Source: Rhizobium brockwellii
Lineage (GTDB): Bacteria; Pseudomonadota; Alphaproteobacteria; Rhizobiales; Rhizobiaceae
NCBI RefSeq assembly: GCF_000769405.2
Contig: NZ_CP053443.1
Location: 1-64,000, forward strand
Length of the DNA: 64,000 nt
Direction of reading: 5' to 3'
In this document: positions 1 to 8,155 of the stretch, in pieces
Numbering within the stretch: position 1 is the first letter of the stretch
How the letters are laid out: the number at the start of each line of letters is the position of its first letter
Position numbers and translations under genes: made by a program
Notes under the pieces: model-generated
Told to the model about the DNA's origin: nothing
The model's input: only the letters and a program-made list of their open reading frames with translations
The model's database searches: none

Positions 1-1218
1 ATGCCGACCAAGGCCGCGATTGTTGAGAAAGCCAAGAGAGCGAGTCGAGTCTCGATCGACGAAACGATCGCGCAGGACTCGACGATGCTCAGCAGCCAAT
101 TGCAGGTGCTGTTCGAGCGGTTGTTTTCGCCCGACGCCCGCAAATCGCTACGGCGGTTCAGCAGCACCGAGACTGCCAAGCTGCTCGGCGTTACCGACAG
201 TTATGTTCGCCACCTCGCCGCCCAGGTGGAAAGCATCAACCCGGAAAAGACGGCGACCGGGCGACGGGTGTTCTCGCTTGAAGAAATCCATGCTATGCGC
301 CACCATCTTGGGCGCACCAAACCCTCCTATCTGCCGATGCGCCGCCCGGGCGACCATCTCCAGGTGATCGCCGTCACCAATTTCAAAGGCGGCTCCGGCA
401 AGACGACAACATCAATCCACCTGGCGCAGTTCCTGGCTCTTCGCGGCTACCGCGTGCTCGCCGTCGACCTTGATCCGCAGGCCTCGATGTCGGCGATGCT
501 CGGATATCAGCCCGAATTCGACGTCGGCGAAAACGAGACGCTTTACGGCGCCATCAAATATGACGAAACGCGACGCGACGTAGCCGACATCGTCCGCCAG
601 ACCTATTTTCCGGGGCTCGATCTCATTCCCGGCAATCTCGAACTGCACGAGTTCGAACACGATACTCCAAAGGCCCTTGCCGACACCAACCGCGACGACA
701 AGGACATGTTCTTCATGCGGGTCGGCAATGCGCTGCATTCGCTGGAGCAGAGCTACGATGTCGTCATCATCGATTGCCCGCCGACCCTCGGCTTCCTGAC
801 GCTGTCTGCTCTCTGCGCCGCCACCTCGGTTCTCATCACCGTCCATCCGCAGATGCTCGACGTGGCGTCGATGAACCAGTTCCTGACGATGACCTCCGAC
901 CTGCTGGCCGTGGTCAAGCAGGCAGGCGGCAACCTCGATTATGACTGGATGCGCTATCTGATCACCCGCTATGAGGCCAATGATGGACCGCAGGCGCAGA
1001 TCGTCGCCTTCCTGCGCAGTCTGTTCGGCGAGCGCGTGCTGACATCGATGATGGTCAAGTCGACAGCGGTCTCGGATGCGGGCCTGTCGAAGCAGACAAT
1101 CTACGAGGCAGGACGCGAGACGATGCATCGCCAGACCTATGACCGTGGGGTGGAATCCGTCGACAGCGTCAATGCCGAGGTCGAGCAACTCATTCGCAGT
1201 GCATGGAGCAGGACATGA
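1..1218 (+). CDS. repA: Plasmid partitioning protein RepA (ParA-type ATPase)
   Basis: RepA is the ATPase of the repABC partition system. With RepB it segregates the plasmid and represses the operon. The protein is 405 residues, the usual RepA length. A helix-turn-helix stretch (TAKLLGVTDSYVRHLAA) lies near residues 58-75. A deviant Walker A box KGGSGKTT is at about residues 129-136, DLDPQAS (switch region) near 156 and Walker B VVIIDCPP near 254. The gene opens at the first base of the window, so its promoter and any upstream operator or parS copies are not visible. It overlaps repB by an ATGA junction, which implies translational coupling. Identification is secure from motifs, length and gene order. 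Confidence 0.97.
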   Translation: MPTKAAIVEKAKRASRVSIDETIAQDSTMLSSQLQVLFERLFSPDARKSLRRFSSTETAKLLGVTDSYVRHLAAQVESINPEKTATGRRVFSLEEIHAMRHHLGRTKPSYLPMRRPGDHLQVIAVTNFKGGSGKTTTSIHLAQFLALRGYRVLAVDLDPQASMSAMLGYQPEFDVGENETLYGAIKYDETRRDVADIVRQTYFPGLDLIPGNLELHEFEHDTPKALADTNRDDKDMFFMRVGNALHSLEQSYDVVIIDCPPTLGFLTLSALCAATSVLITVHPQMLDVASMNQFLTMTSDLLAVVKQAGGNLDYDWMRYLITRYEANDGPQAQIVAFLRSLFGERVLTSMMVKSTAVSDAGLSKQTIYEAGRETMHRQTYDRGVESVDSVNAEVEQLIRSAWSRT

Positions 1219-2204
1219 GCCCAAAAGGACGCGACATCCTGAAGAGCATGGTCGGTGCAGTCGAGCCGACACGGCTGGAGGTGCCAAGCGTGCAGCCGCC
1301 GCACCGGCCATCGGGAGCGGTCAAGGCGATGAACCTGTCGCTTGGGCGGCTGGGAGAGGAAGCAGCCGCCGCCAAGGCGCTGCGCGAATCGTTGGCCTCC
1401 GGCGACAAGGTGCTGGAGATCGATCCGGCTGCCGTTGAGATGTCCTTCATCCGCGACCGTATCCCGGTCGACAAGGATGCCGAGTTCGAGCGATTGAAGC
1501 AGTCCATCCAGGAAAGCGGACAGCAGGTTCCGATCCTGGTGCGGCCGGACCCGGTAAGGGCCGGGCACTACCAGGCCGCCTATGGCCACAGGCGCCTGCG
1601 AGCGGCAGCGGAGATCGGGGTACCTGTCAAGGCCGTCGTGCGAAAGCTCACAGATGAAGAGCTGATCCTCGCACAGGGTCAGGAGAACGGCCCGCGTGTC
1701 GACTTGAGTTTCATCGAGCGGGCGCTGTTTGCACGCCGCATGGATGAGCATGGCTTCAGCCGCGACATGATTGCCAAGGCGCTGGCGACAGACAAGCCGG
1801 AAACGTCGAGGCTGCTGCAGGTGGCTCAGACGATCGATCCCGAGATCATTCTCGCCATCGGGCCGGCCCCCAAGGTCGGACGCCCGCGCTGGTTGGCGTT
1901 TGCCGAGAAATTCAGGGAGACGGGTGGGCAGAAAAAGGCGCAGACCGCCATCAGTGCCGCTGGTTTCGGGATGTTGGAGACCAACAGCCGCTTCGACGTC
2001 ACCTGGAAGGCGGTGGAGGAGAAGAGCGCACCGCAGCGGGCCGAGCAGACGCTCCGGACCCAAGGCGGCGCTCCACTTGCTTTGGTGGCCCGCTCCGGCA
2101 AAACCTTTCGCATCACCGTCAAATCGGTGGCGTTTTCGGAATTCCTGGCTCGGCGGTTGGCAAGCCTCGCCACCGAGTTCGAAGAGGAAAATGAGGGAAA
2201 ATGA
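1215..2204 (+). CDS. repB: Plasmid partitioning protein RepB (ParB-type)
   Basis: RepB is the centromere-binding partner of RepA. I chose the ATG at 1215, which overlaps the repA stop as ATGA and follows GGAGCAGGA; an in-frame ATG at 1203 would add four residues. The protein is 329 residues, normal for RepB. The N-terminal ParB/Srx-like nuclease-fold domain covers roughly residues 70-165 and contains the ParB box GHRRLRAA. A helix-turn-helix with FSRDMIAKALATDKPETSR follows. The N-terminal tail probably contacts RepA. A likely binding site, the palindrome TTGTCAGCTGACAA, lies 15 bases after the stop codon. Confidence 0.96.
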   Translation: MSPKGRDILKSMVGAVEPTRLEVPSVQPPHRPSGAVKAMNLSLGRLGEEAAAAKALRESLASGDKVLEIDPAAVEMSFIRDRIPVDKDAEFERLKQSIQESGQQVPILVRPDPVRAGHYQAAYGHRRLRAAAEIGVPVKAVVRKLTDEELILAQGQENGPRVDLSFIERALFARRMDEHGFSRDMIAKALATDKPETSRLLQVAQTIDPEIILAIGPAPKVGRPRWLAFAEKFRETGGQKKAQTAISAAGFGMLETNSRFDVTWKAVEEKSAPQRAEQTLRTQGGAPLALVARSGKTFRITVKSVAFSEFLARRLASLATEFEEENEGK

Positions 2205-2218
2205 GGCAGTTAGACCGG

Positions 2219-2232
2219 TTGTCAGCTGACAA
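2219..2232. other. parS-like centromere palindrome, copy 1
   Basis: TTGTCAGCTGACAA is a perfect 14-bp palindrome just downstream of repB. With one flanking base on each side it reads GTTGTCAGCTGACAAT, one base short of the general repABC parS pattern GTTNNNNGCNNNNAAC as I recall it. An exact second copy of the 14-mer is at 22791-22804, and I found no third. Its position beside repB and the exact recurrence support a RepB-binding role, but binding is inferred. Confidence 0.72.
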
Positions 2233-2256
2233 TTCGGATAGGAGATAACGCGCAAA

Positions 2257-2311
2257 AGAAAAAAGCCCCCGAACGTCACCGTCACGGAAGCTTTCCTCGT
2301 AGTCTTGAACA
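2257..2311 (-). ncRNA. Antisense ctRNA of the repB-repC gap (incompatibility RNA)
   Basis: repABC plasmids carry a small antisense RNA between repB and repC that represses repC and causes incompatibility. On the minus strand there is a TTGACA -35 box (2346-2341), a 17-base spacer and a GATTCT -10 box (2323-2318), so transcription should start near 2311. A stem pairing AAGCTTCCG with CGGGGGCTT (2293-2285 with 2271-2263, two T:G pairs) is followed by a T run, a rho-independent terminator. The predicted RNA is about 55 nt, the size known for this class. Exact ends are estimates. Confidence 0.88.
2263..2293 (-). terminator. Rho-independent terminator of the ctRNA
   Basis: Minus-strand hairpin: a nine-base-pair stem of 2285-2293 with 2263-2271, a 13-base loop, then six T residues. 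In the repC mRNA the complementary structure could also form, consistent with ctRNA-controlled attenuation of repC. Confidence 0.82.
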
Positions 2312-2317
2312 CCTCCG

Positions 2318-2346
2318 AGAATCGCACTTCCGAGAATCGCTGTCAA
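2318..2346 (-). promoter_or_regulatory. Promoter of the antisense ctRNA
   Basis: A perfect TTGACA (-35) at 2346-2341, 17 bases of spacer and GATTCT (-10) at 2323-2318, reading leftward. It sits head-on to repC transcription, as expected for a ctRNA promoter. Confidence 0.82.
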
Positions 2347-2403
2347 GAGTTTTTGGCGCCGTTTTGGTGAGCGAATTTTTTTTGCCTCGTTGAGGTGGAA
2401 GAT

Positions 2404-3714
2404 ATGGAAACTGGAAGTGTGACGACGCCCTTCGGGCGGCGGTCGATGACGCTTGGTATGCTCGCAAGCCAGGTCATGGCCGGGGAGATCAAACCGGATC
2501 AGTCGGTCGATAAGTGGAAATTATTTCGCGCGCTGTGCGAAGCAAAGCCGCTGCTCGGCATCGGCGATCGAGCGCTTGCCGTGCTCAACGCACTTTTGAG
2601 TTTTTATCCGAAGAATGAGCTAGCGCAGGGAAACGGCTTGATCGTCTTCCCGTCGAATGTCCAGCTTTCGCTCAGAACGCATGGCATGGCCGAACAGACT
2701 GTGCGGCGTCATCTCGCCGCGCTCGTCGAGGCAGGTCTTCTGTTGCGCAAGGATAGCCCCAACGGCAAGCGTTACGTCCGCAGGGACAGGGCAGGGGAGG
2801 TCGACGAGGCGTTTGGCTTCTCGCTGGCGCCGCTGCTTGCGCGTGCCGAGGAGATCGAACAACTCGCGGCCGCGGTGATGGCTGAGCGGCTGCATGTCCA
2901 GCGTCTGCGTGAACGCGTCACACTTTGCCGCCGTGACATTGCAAAATTGATCGAAGCGGCCGTTGAAGAGGAGATCCCTGGGGATTGGCAAGGCCCATAC
3001 CGTGAATTCAGGGACCTGATCGAAGGCCTGCCGCGATCGCCGACGACAGCGCAGCTTGAATTGTTGCTGGATGAATTGACGGCCCTGCGGGCGGATATTC
3101 TTAACCAGCTGGAAATTCGGGTTAAATCAACAAAACAGCGCGGCAATGCCGATTATACCGAGCGTCACATACAGAATTCAAACCCCGAATCTACATCTGA
3201 ACTTGAACCAAGCTTCGAAACGAAGCAGGGCGCGATAGCTGAGCCAGACAACGACCGAGGGGCCGTGGCGCCAGAGAAGGGTAGGGGTGAGGCAGCCTAT
3301 CCGCACGGGCAGAAGAAGGAGGAAGAGCAAAGTCGACGGCCGGACGTCCGCAATGATGGTGGCGGACTGAAATCCTTCCCACTCGGCCTGGTTCTGCAGG
3401 CCTGCCCGGAAATCCTTGCCTATGGGCCGGATGGCGTAATCAGCAACTGGCGCGATCTGATGGCCGCAGCCGTCATCGTTCGATCGATGCTGGGCGTCAG
3501 TCCGTCGGCTTACGAAGAGGCCGCCAATGTGATGGGTCCGGAGAACGCCGCGACCGTGATGGCATGCATCCTGGAGCGTGGCGGCCACATCAATTCGGCC
3601 GGTGGTTATCTTCGTGGCCTGACGCGGCGAAGCGAAAAGGGCGAATTCGCGATCGGCCCGATGCTGATGGCGCTCCTGCGGGCAAATGCGCCGGCCGGGC
3701 GGAAAGTTGGATAG
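2404..3714 (+). CDS. repC: Replication initiator RepC
   Basis: RepC initiates replication of repABC plasmids; the origin is known to lie inside the repC coding region in this family. I chose the ATG at 2404, preceded by AGGTGG, over an in-frame GTG at 2395, giving 436 residues, within the family range. The start region (TTPFGRRSMTLGMLASQ) is typical of RepC. The N-terminal winged-helix replication domain is followed by a charged, less conserved linker (about residues 245-320) and a conserved C-terminal domain. Expression should be held down by the ctRNA in the upstream gap. Any parS-like site downstream of repC, as found on some plasmids, is not apparent here. Confidence 0.96.
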   Translation: METGSVTTPFGRRSMTLGMLASQVMAGEIKPDQSVDKWKLFRALCEAKPLLGIGDRALAVLNALLSFYPKNELAQGNGLIVFPSNVQLSLRTHGMAEQTVRRHLAALVEAGLLLRKDSPNGKRYVRRDRAGEVDEAFGFSLAPLLARAEEIEQLAAAVMAERLHVQRLRERVTLCRRDIAKLIEAAVEEEIPGDWQGPYREFRDLIEGLPRSPTTAQLELLLDELTALRADILNQLEIRVKSTKQRGNADYTERHIQNSNPESTSELEPSFETKQGAIAEPDNDRGAVAPEKGRGEAAYPHGQKKEEEQSRRPDVRNDGGGLKSFPLGLVLQACPEILAYGPDGVISNWRDLMAAAVIVRSMLGVSPSAYEEAANVMGPENAATVMACILERGGHINSAGGYLRGLTRRSEKGEFAIGPMLMALLRANAPAGRKVG

Positions 3715-3743
3715 TGTTCAACCTTCGTGTGGGCAGCGTATGG

Positions 3744-4070
3744 CTAAGCGCGGATAAGCCTTCGCTCGAGAAAACTCTGCATGTCGCGACGTCCGTCTAC
3801 GACGCAGTAGACGACGACATCCGTGCCCAGGATCCGATAGATCATACGCCACGGCTTATGGTGCAGTTCCCGATATTCGGAAATTCCGATACCCGCCAAC
3901 TCCTTCGGAATATTTCCGCGGGCGGGGAATTCTTCAAGCTCGGCGCATGCGCTCTCGATTTCCGTCAGGATGCGCTCTGCCGTCTCGGCGCCGTCGCGGC
4001 TAGCGATGAAGCGATAGAGATCCTCGATGTCGCGTTCCGCGTCCTCAGCGAAAAGAACACGATATGGCAT
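3744..4070 (-). CDS. RelE/ParE-family toxin
   Basis: A 108-residue protein of the RelE/ParE fold, the toxin of a type II pair. Family-typical stretches are visible: an N-terminal AERDIEDLYRFIASRDG helix, then EYRELHHKPWRMIYRI and a C-terminal DVVVYCVVDGRRDMQ strand region. ParE members poison DNA gyrase and RelE members cut mRNA; the sequence alone leans to the ParE side. Its start overlaps the antitoxin stop by one base (TGATG), so the two are co-translated. Its location directly after repC fits a plasmid-addiction role. Confidence 0.88.
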   Translation of the reverse strand: MPYRVLFAEDAERDIEDLYRFIASRDGAETAERILTEIESACAELEEFPARGNIPKELAGIGISEYRELHHKPWRMIYRILGTDVVVYCVVDGRRDMQSFLERRLIRA

Positions 4071-4351
4071 CAGGACTGGCTGTCCGCCAGACGTTTGCGG
4101 ATGCGCGCGAAGGATTCCGCAGCGGGGCGCAGTTTGCCCTCCTCGACCTGCCGGTTGGTGAGCGCTAGCACCTTCAGGAGCGCCAGCGTCTCCTGTGTTT
4201 CTTCGTATTGGCCGACGTCCTGAAGGATGGCTTTCGCTTCTCCGTGAAGTGTAATGACGACCGGCTGCGGGTTATCCTTCAGTGTCCGGATGATCTCGGG
4301 CGCGTGCGCCTTGAGATAGCTGATCGGCTTGACCTGTTCTGACAGCTTCAT
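4070..4351 (-). CDS. Phd/YefM-family antitoxin
   Basis: A 93-residue antitoxin. The N-terminal Phd/YefM DNA-binding fold is recognisable from KPISYLKAHAPEIIRTL and the following PVVITLHGEAKAILQ strands. The C-terminal tail (after about residue 55) should wrap the toxin. GGGAG precedes the ATG. It lies upstream of the toxin in the same transcript and should repress the operon by binding the palindrome at 4380-4394. Confidence 0.9.
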   Translation of the reverse strand: MKLSEQVKPISYLKAHAPEIIRTLKDNPQPVVITLHGEAKAILQDVGQYEETQETLALLKVLALTNRQVEEGKLRPAAESFARIRKRLADSQS

Positions 4352-4373
4352 GCGGTTGCTCCCTTTCGACCAG

Positions 4374-4402
4374 AATATAGACCATCAAGTGGTCGATTGA
4401 AA
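4374..4402 (-). promoter_or_regulatory. Toxin-antitoxin promoter with operator palindrome
   Basis: On the minus strand a TATATT -10 box lies at 4379-4374. The palindrome GACCATCAAGTGGTC (4380-4394, five-base arms) sits immediately upstream between the -10 and a weak -35. A repressor bound there would block polymerase, the usual autoregulation of Phd-type antitoxins. The palindrome is seen directly; binding is inferred. Confidence 0.6.
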
Positions 4403-4412
4403 GAAGCCTTTC

Positions 4413-4440
4413 GATGCCGGGGACACACATTCCCGGCATC
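4413..4440. other. Perfect 9-bp hairpin upstream of the TA promoter
   Basis: GATGCCGGG (4413-4421) pairs perfectly with CCCGGCATC (4432-4440) across a ten-base loop. No strong T run follows on either strand (ATTTTCC on plus). It may be a weak terminator or insulator between the divergent TA and sulfur operons. Function unknown. Confidence 0.45.
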
Positions 4441-4518
4441 CGATTTTCCATCTTGGGTGCGGCCGCTTTTTTCACTCAACGCGTTCGAAAGAGAATGCCA
4501 TTTCTTATAATGAAGTTT

Positions 4519-4537
4519 GTCTACTGATTTTATAGAC
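4519..4537. promoter_or_regulatory. Sulfur-regulon motif, copy A (upstream of the 4572 operon)
   Basis: GTCTA, nine bases, TAGAC form an inverted repeat inside TTTGTCTACTGATTTTATAG and the following bases. It matches copies at 14407-14425 and 20168-20182. A TATAAT box lies at 4506-4511 just upstream. Because all three copies precede genes linked to organosulfur use, I infer a shared regulator; which one is not visible. Confidence 0.62.
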
Positions 4538-4571
4538 TAAACTTTGCAACCAAGGATCGGATCGTGGTGTC

Positions 4572-5564
4572 ATGACCTACCTCCTCAGTCTTCTCGACAA
4601 AAGCCCGATCGAACAGGGTCTAACGGCCGCAGATGCGCTGCGGGCGACGGTAAAGATTGCCGCTCGGGCCGAGGAACTCGGTTTTCACCGTTTCTGGGTC
4701 GCCGAGCACCATAACATGTCAAATCTGGCGAGCTCCGCACCGGAGGCGCTGATCGCCTATCTTCTCGCCAGGACCTCGAGGATCCGCATCGGCTCCGGCG
4801 GCGTCATGCTGCAGCACTACAGTGCGTATAAGGTTGCGGAAACCTTCAATCTTCTGGCATCGCTTGCGCCCGGCCGCGTTGATCTCGGTGTCGGCAAGGC
4901 GCCAGGCGGATTTCCGCTTTCGACGCGCGCCCTGCAGCTTGCCGTCGATCCGGTCAGGAAGCCGGATTTCGCGAGCCAGCTTTCCGATCTCAACATCTAT
5001 CTCGCCGCCGACCCGAATTACGACGGGGCGCAGGCGACGCCTTTCCCGCCGACTGCGCCCGAGCGTTTCCTGCTCGGCGCCAGCGTCGAAAGCGCTGAGC
5101 TCGCTGCCGAGAAGGGCTGGGAACTTGTTTTCGCCGGTCACCTGAATGGCGATCCCGACAATCTGCGCAGGACCTTCGAGGCCTATGAGCGGGCGTCCGG
5201 CGGCAAGCGGCCGATCCTGGCGCTCGCGGCCTTCGCCGCCGAAAGCGAGGACTATGCCCGCGAGCGCGTCGGCAAGCTGCGCATCGTCAAGGTGTTCCTG
5301 CCGAACGGCCAGACCGTCAATGTCGGCAGCGAGGAGCAGGCGGCCGAATTCGCCCGCCAGGCCGGCGTCACCGATTACCGCATCGAGGAAAAGGTGCCGA
5401 GCGTGCTGCATGGCACGGCGGAACAGATCCGCAAGGAGCTGGACGAACTTCACCGCCGCTATGGGGTCAAGGAGTTCGTGCTGGACACGCCGGCGCTTTC
5501 GGTTGCCGAGCGCCTGGCTTCCCTCGAGCTGCTCGCCAAGGAGCGGCTTTCCCTCGTCGCCTGA
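4572..5564 (+). CDS. LLM-class flavin monooxygenase, MsnO8/CmoO-like
   Basis: A 330-residue luciferase-like, FMN-dependent oxygenase. The MsnO8-type N-terminus LLDKSPIEQG is followed by ELGFHRFWVAEHHNM and GVMLQHYSAYKVAE, hallmarks of this subgroup, which includes B. subtilis YtmO (CmoO). Such enzymes use FMNH2 and O2 to attack C-S or neighbouring bonds. It is the first gene of a ten-gene operon whose other members match the acetylation-oxidation-deacetylation route for S-substituted cysteines. No signal peptide, so cytoplasmic. FMNH2 could come from the MsuE-like reductase at 14459. Family assignment is firm; the substrate is inferred. Confidence 0.88.
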   Translation: MTYLLSLLDKSPIEQGLTAADALRATVKIAARAEELGFHRFWVAEHHNMSNLASSAPEALIAYLLARTSRIRIGSGGVMLQHYSAYKVAETFNLLASLAPGRVDLGVGKAPGGFPLSTRALQLAVDPVRKPDFASQLSDLNIYLAADPNYDGAQATPFPPTAPERFLLGASVESAELAAEKGWELVFAGHLNGDPDNLRRTFEAYERASGGKRPILALAAFAAESEDYARERVGKLRIVKVFLPNGQTVNVGSEEQAAEFARQAGVTDYRIEEKVPSVLHGTAEQIRKELDELHRRYGVKEFVLDTPALSVAERLASLELLAKERLSLVA

Positions 5565-5588
5565 CCGTTTCCAAGGAGGATTGATCCC

Positions 5589-6938
5589 ATGGCTCAAAAA
5601 CACGTCACGTTCGGCATCATGCTGCAGGGTCCCGGCGGTCACATGAATGCGTGGAAACATCCAAGCGGACCGGCCGATGCCAGCGTCAATTTCGACTTCT
5701 TCGTCAAGACGGCGCGCAAGGCTGAGGCGGCCGGCATCGCTTTCGCCTTCGTTGCCGACGGGCTCTACATCAATGAGCAGTCCATTCCGCATTTCCTCAA
5801 TCGGTTCGAGCCGATCGCCATTCTCTCGGCGCTCGCCGCCTCGACCTCGAAAATCGGCCTCGTCGGCACGGTTTCGACCTCCTACAGCGATCCCTTCACC
5901 ATCGCCCGCCAGTTCGCCTCGATCGATCTCATCAGCGGCGGCAGGGCAGGGTGGAATGCCGTGACCTCGCCGCTCGAGGGTTCCGGCCGCAATTACAGCC
6001 GCGAACATCCCGAGCACGAACTGCGCTACGAGATCGCCGAGGATTATATCGATGCGATCAAAGGCCTGTGGGATTCCTGGGATGACGACGCCTTCGTCCG
6101 CAACCGTGAGACCGGCGTCTTTGTCGACAAGACAAAGATGCATCGCCTTAACCACAAGGGCCGCTTCTTCCGTGTCGAGGGGCCGCTCAATATCGGCCGT
6201 TCCAAGCAGGGCCAACCGGTCGTCTTCCAGGCGGGCGCCTCGGACTCCGGCATCAGGCTCGCCGGCAAACATGCCGACGCGGTCTTCACCAATGGCGGGC
6301 CGTTCGAGGAGGCGCAGGCCTTCTACCGACAGCTCAAAGACAGCGTGATCGCCCATGGCCGCAGTGCCGCAGAGGTAGGTATCTATCCTGGTATCGGACC
6401 GATCGTCGGAGCGACGCAGGAAGAGGCGGAAGCCAAGTATCAGGCGATACGCAACCTCGTCACGACAGAGGAGGCACTCCTCTATCTCGGCCGCTTCTTC
6501 GATCATCATGATTTCAGCGTCTATCCGCTCGACGAGCCGTTCCCCGAACTCGGCGATATCGGCAGGAACAATTTCCGCGCCACTACCGACCGCATCAAGA
6601 AGACGGCGCGGGACAAGGGCTTGACGCTTCGCCAGGTCGCGCTTGATTCAGCAACGCCGCGCACGGCCTTCATTGGCACGGCCAAGCATATCGCCGACGA
6701 AATCATCCGCTGGGTGGACCATGGTGCTGCCGACGGCTTTATCCTTGGTTTCCCTGTCATCGCCGAGGGCTTCGATGATTTCTCCAGATATGTTCTGCCG
6801 ATCCTCACGGAGCGCAGCTATTTCGATCCGGTCCTGAAGGGCGAGACGCTGCGCGACCATCTGGGTCTGCCCTTCCGCGAAAGCCGGTATGCGGCGGAGG
6901 CAGATCAGGTCGAGCGCGGAAAGGCTGTCGGCGCCTGA
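5589..6938 (+). CDS. NtaA/SnaA/DszA-family flavin monooxygenase (CmoJ/ScmK-like)
   Basis: A 449-residue FMN-dependent monooxygenase of the NtaA/SnaA/DszA family, with normal length. The N-terminal GIMLQGPGGHMNAWKHP, a central GLVGTVSTSYSDPF and RAGWNAVTS are family landmarks; the latter forms part of the flavin pocket. Relatives cleave C-N bonds of chelators or C-S bonds of sulfur compounds. In B. subtilis, related YtnJ and YxeK act on N-acetylated S-alkylcysteines. An AAGGAGG ribosome site precedes the start, 24 bases after the previous gene. Having two different flavin monooxygenases in one operon parallels the ytm operon. Confidence 0.9.
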   Translation: MAQKHVTFGIMLQGPGGHMNAWKHPSGPADASVNFDFFVKTARKAEAAGIAFAFVADGLYINEQSIPHFLNRFEPIAILSALAASTSKIGLVGTVSTSYSDPFTIARQFASIDLISGGRAGWNAVTSPLEGSGRNYSREHPEHELRYEIAEDYIDAIKGLWDSWDDDAFVRNRETGVFVDKTKMHRLNHKGRFFRVEGPLNIGRSKQGQPVVFQAGASDSGIRLAGKHADAVFTNGGPFEEAQAFYRQLKDSVIAHGRSAAEVGIYPGIGPIVGATQEEAEAKYQAIRNLVTTEEALLYLGRFFDHHDFSVYPLDEPFPELGDIGRNNFRATTDRIKKTARDKGLTLRQVALDSATPRTAFIGTAKHIADEIIRWVDHGAADGFILGFPVIAEGFDDFSRYVLPILTERSYFDPVLKGETLRDHLGLPFRESRYAAEADQVERGKAVGA

Positions 6939-6947
6939 GGCGCCGAC
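6927..6947 (+). other. Hairpin spanning a stop codon
   Basis: GTCGGCGCC and GGCGCCGAC pair perfectly (9 bp) around a three-base loop that is the TGA stop of the preceding gene. It ends nine bases before the next ATG, which has no clear ribosome site. It may influence termination, mRNA decay or expression of the M20 gene. Confidence 0.45.
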
Positions 6948-6955
6948 GAACCGTC

Positions 6956-8155
6956 ATGAACATCATCGCTCAGAACCCAAGCAGCAATGATCCGGTCGAG
7001 AAGGGTATCGCCGCCTATCTCGATGAGATCATCGCGCTTCGCCACGACCTGCACCAATATCCGGAGCTTGCGTTTCAGGAGCTCAGAACCAGCAAGCTTG
7101 TGGCATCCCGCCTTTCCTCCTGGGGCTATGAGGTGGCGACGGGCATTGCCGGAACCGGCATCGTCGCCACCCTCAGGCGCGGCGAAGGCAAAAAGCGGAT
7201 CGGCATCCGCGCCGACATGGATGCCCTGCCGATCGAGGAGGCGACCGGTCTTGCCTATGCCAGCAGCAATCCCGGCGTCATGCATGCCTGCGGCCATGAC
7301 GGACATACGTCGATCCTGCTCGCCGCCGCGCGTTATCTCGCCGAAAGCGGCAATTTCAGCGGCACGTTGCGGCTGATCTTCCAGCCCGCTGAGGAAATCG
7401 GCGCTGGCGCCCGCAAGATGATATCGGAAGGCCTGTTCGAACGTTTTCCTGTCGATGCGGTCTTCGGGCTGCACAATTGGCCGGGTGTGCCGACGGGCCA
7501 ATTCGGCTTCGTCGCCGGCCCGGCCATGGCTTCGGTCGACAAGGCAATCATCAAGATCATCGGCAAGGGCGGCCATGGCGCCGAACCGCACCGGACAGTC
7601 GATCCGGTGCTCGCTTCGGCCTCCTTCATCACCGCGCTGCAGAGCGTTGTCTCGCGCAATGTCGATCCGCAGGAGATGGCGGTCGTCACCGTCGGCTCGA
7701 TCCATGCCGGCTCCGCCTCGAACGTCATCCCGGAAAGCGTCGAGATGCAGCTGACCATGCGGGCCTATAACGAGACGGTCCGCCAGCTGTTGCGAGAGCG
7801 CATTCCGGCACTTGCCCGCGCCCAGGCCGAAAGCTTCGGCGCCGAGGCGGATGTGAATTACCGCCTCGGCTTTCCGGCGCTGATCAACCATGCGGCGGAG
7901 ACGGCCTTTGCCCGCGACGTCGCCGACGACGCACTCGGCCCCGCGGCGATCGAGAAGGATTTCCGGCCGAGGACAGCGAGCGAGGATTTTGCCTTCATGC
8001 TGCAGGCAAATCCCGGCAGCTATCTCTTCGTCGGGAATGGCGACAGCGCTCCTCTCCACAGCGCCCACTATAATTTCAACGACGCGATTATCGCGCCCGC
8101 CGCCCGTTACTGGGTGCGGCTCGCCGAAACCTTCCTCACTGATGACAACGGGTGA
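6956..8155 (+). CDS. M20-family amidohydrolase (N-acyl amino acid deacylase, SndA/YxeP-like)
   Basis: A 399-residue M20D metallopeptidase-like amidohydrolase. Two-metal ligands are seen in ADMDALP (about residue 84), HACGHDGH (about 110) and PAEEIGAGA (about 143); the dimerisation domain contains GGHGAEPHRTVDP. Members hydrolyse N-acyl amino acids (hippurate, N-acetylcysteine conjugates). In this operon it would remove the acetyl group put on by the GNAT enzyme encoded next door, releasing cysteine or a related thiol. The start is preceded by a stable hairpin rather than a good ribosome site. It shares base 8155 with the next gene (TGATG). Confidence 0.9.
   Translation: MNIIAQNPSSNDPVEKGIAAYLDEIIALRHDLHQYPELAFQELRTSKLVASRLSSWGYEVATGIAGTGIVATLRRGEGKKRIGIRADMDALPIEEATGLAYASSNPGVMHACGHDGHTSILLAAARYLAESGNFSGTLRLIFQPAEEIGAGARKMISEGLFERFPVDAVFGLHNWPGVPTGQFGFVAGPAMASVDKAIIKIIGKGGHGAEPHRTVDPVLASASFITALQSVVSRNVDPQEMAVVTVGSIHAGSASNVIPESVEMQLTMRAYNETVRQLLRERIPALARAQAESFGAEADVNYRLGFPALINHAAETAFARDVADDALGPAAIEKDFRPRTASEDFAFMLQANPGSYLFVGNGDSAPLHSAHYNFNDAIIAPAARYWVRLAETFLTDDNG

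Noticed and set aside
2395..2403. GTG start for repC
   Set aside because: The ATG at 2404 has better spacing to AGGTGG and gives the usual RepC N-terminus.
4719..6509. Long open frame (596 codons) on the minus strand opposite the two monooxygenase genes
   Set aside because: It is the antisense of two well-recognised flavin monooxygenases, has no recognisable domain and shows the Arg/Asp/Gly-rich composition of a GC-rich shadow frame.
6905..8068. 387-codon minus-strand frame opposite the M20 gene
   Set aside because: Lies wholly against a gene with clear metal-binding motifs; no family features and no ribosome site.
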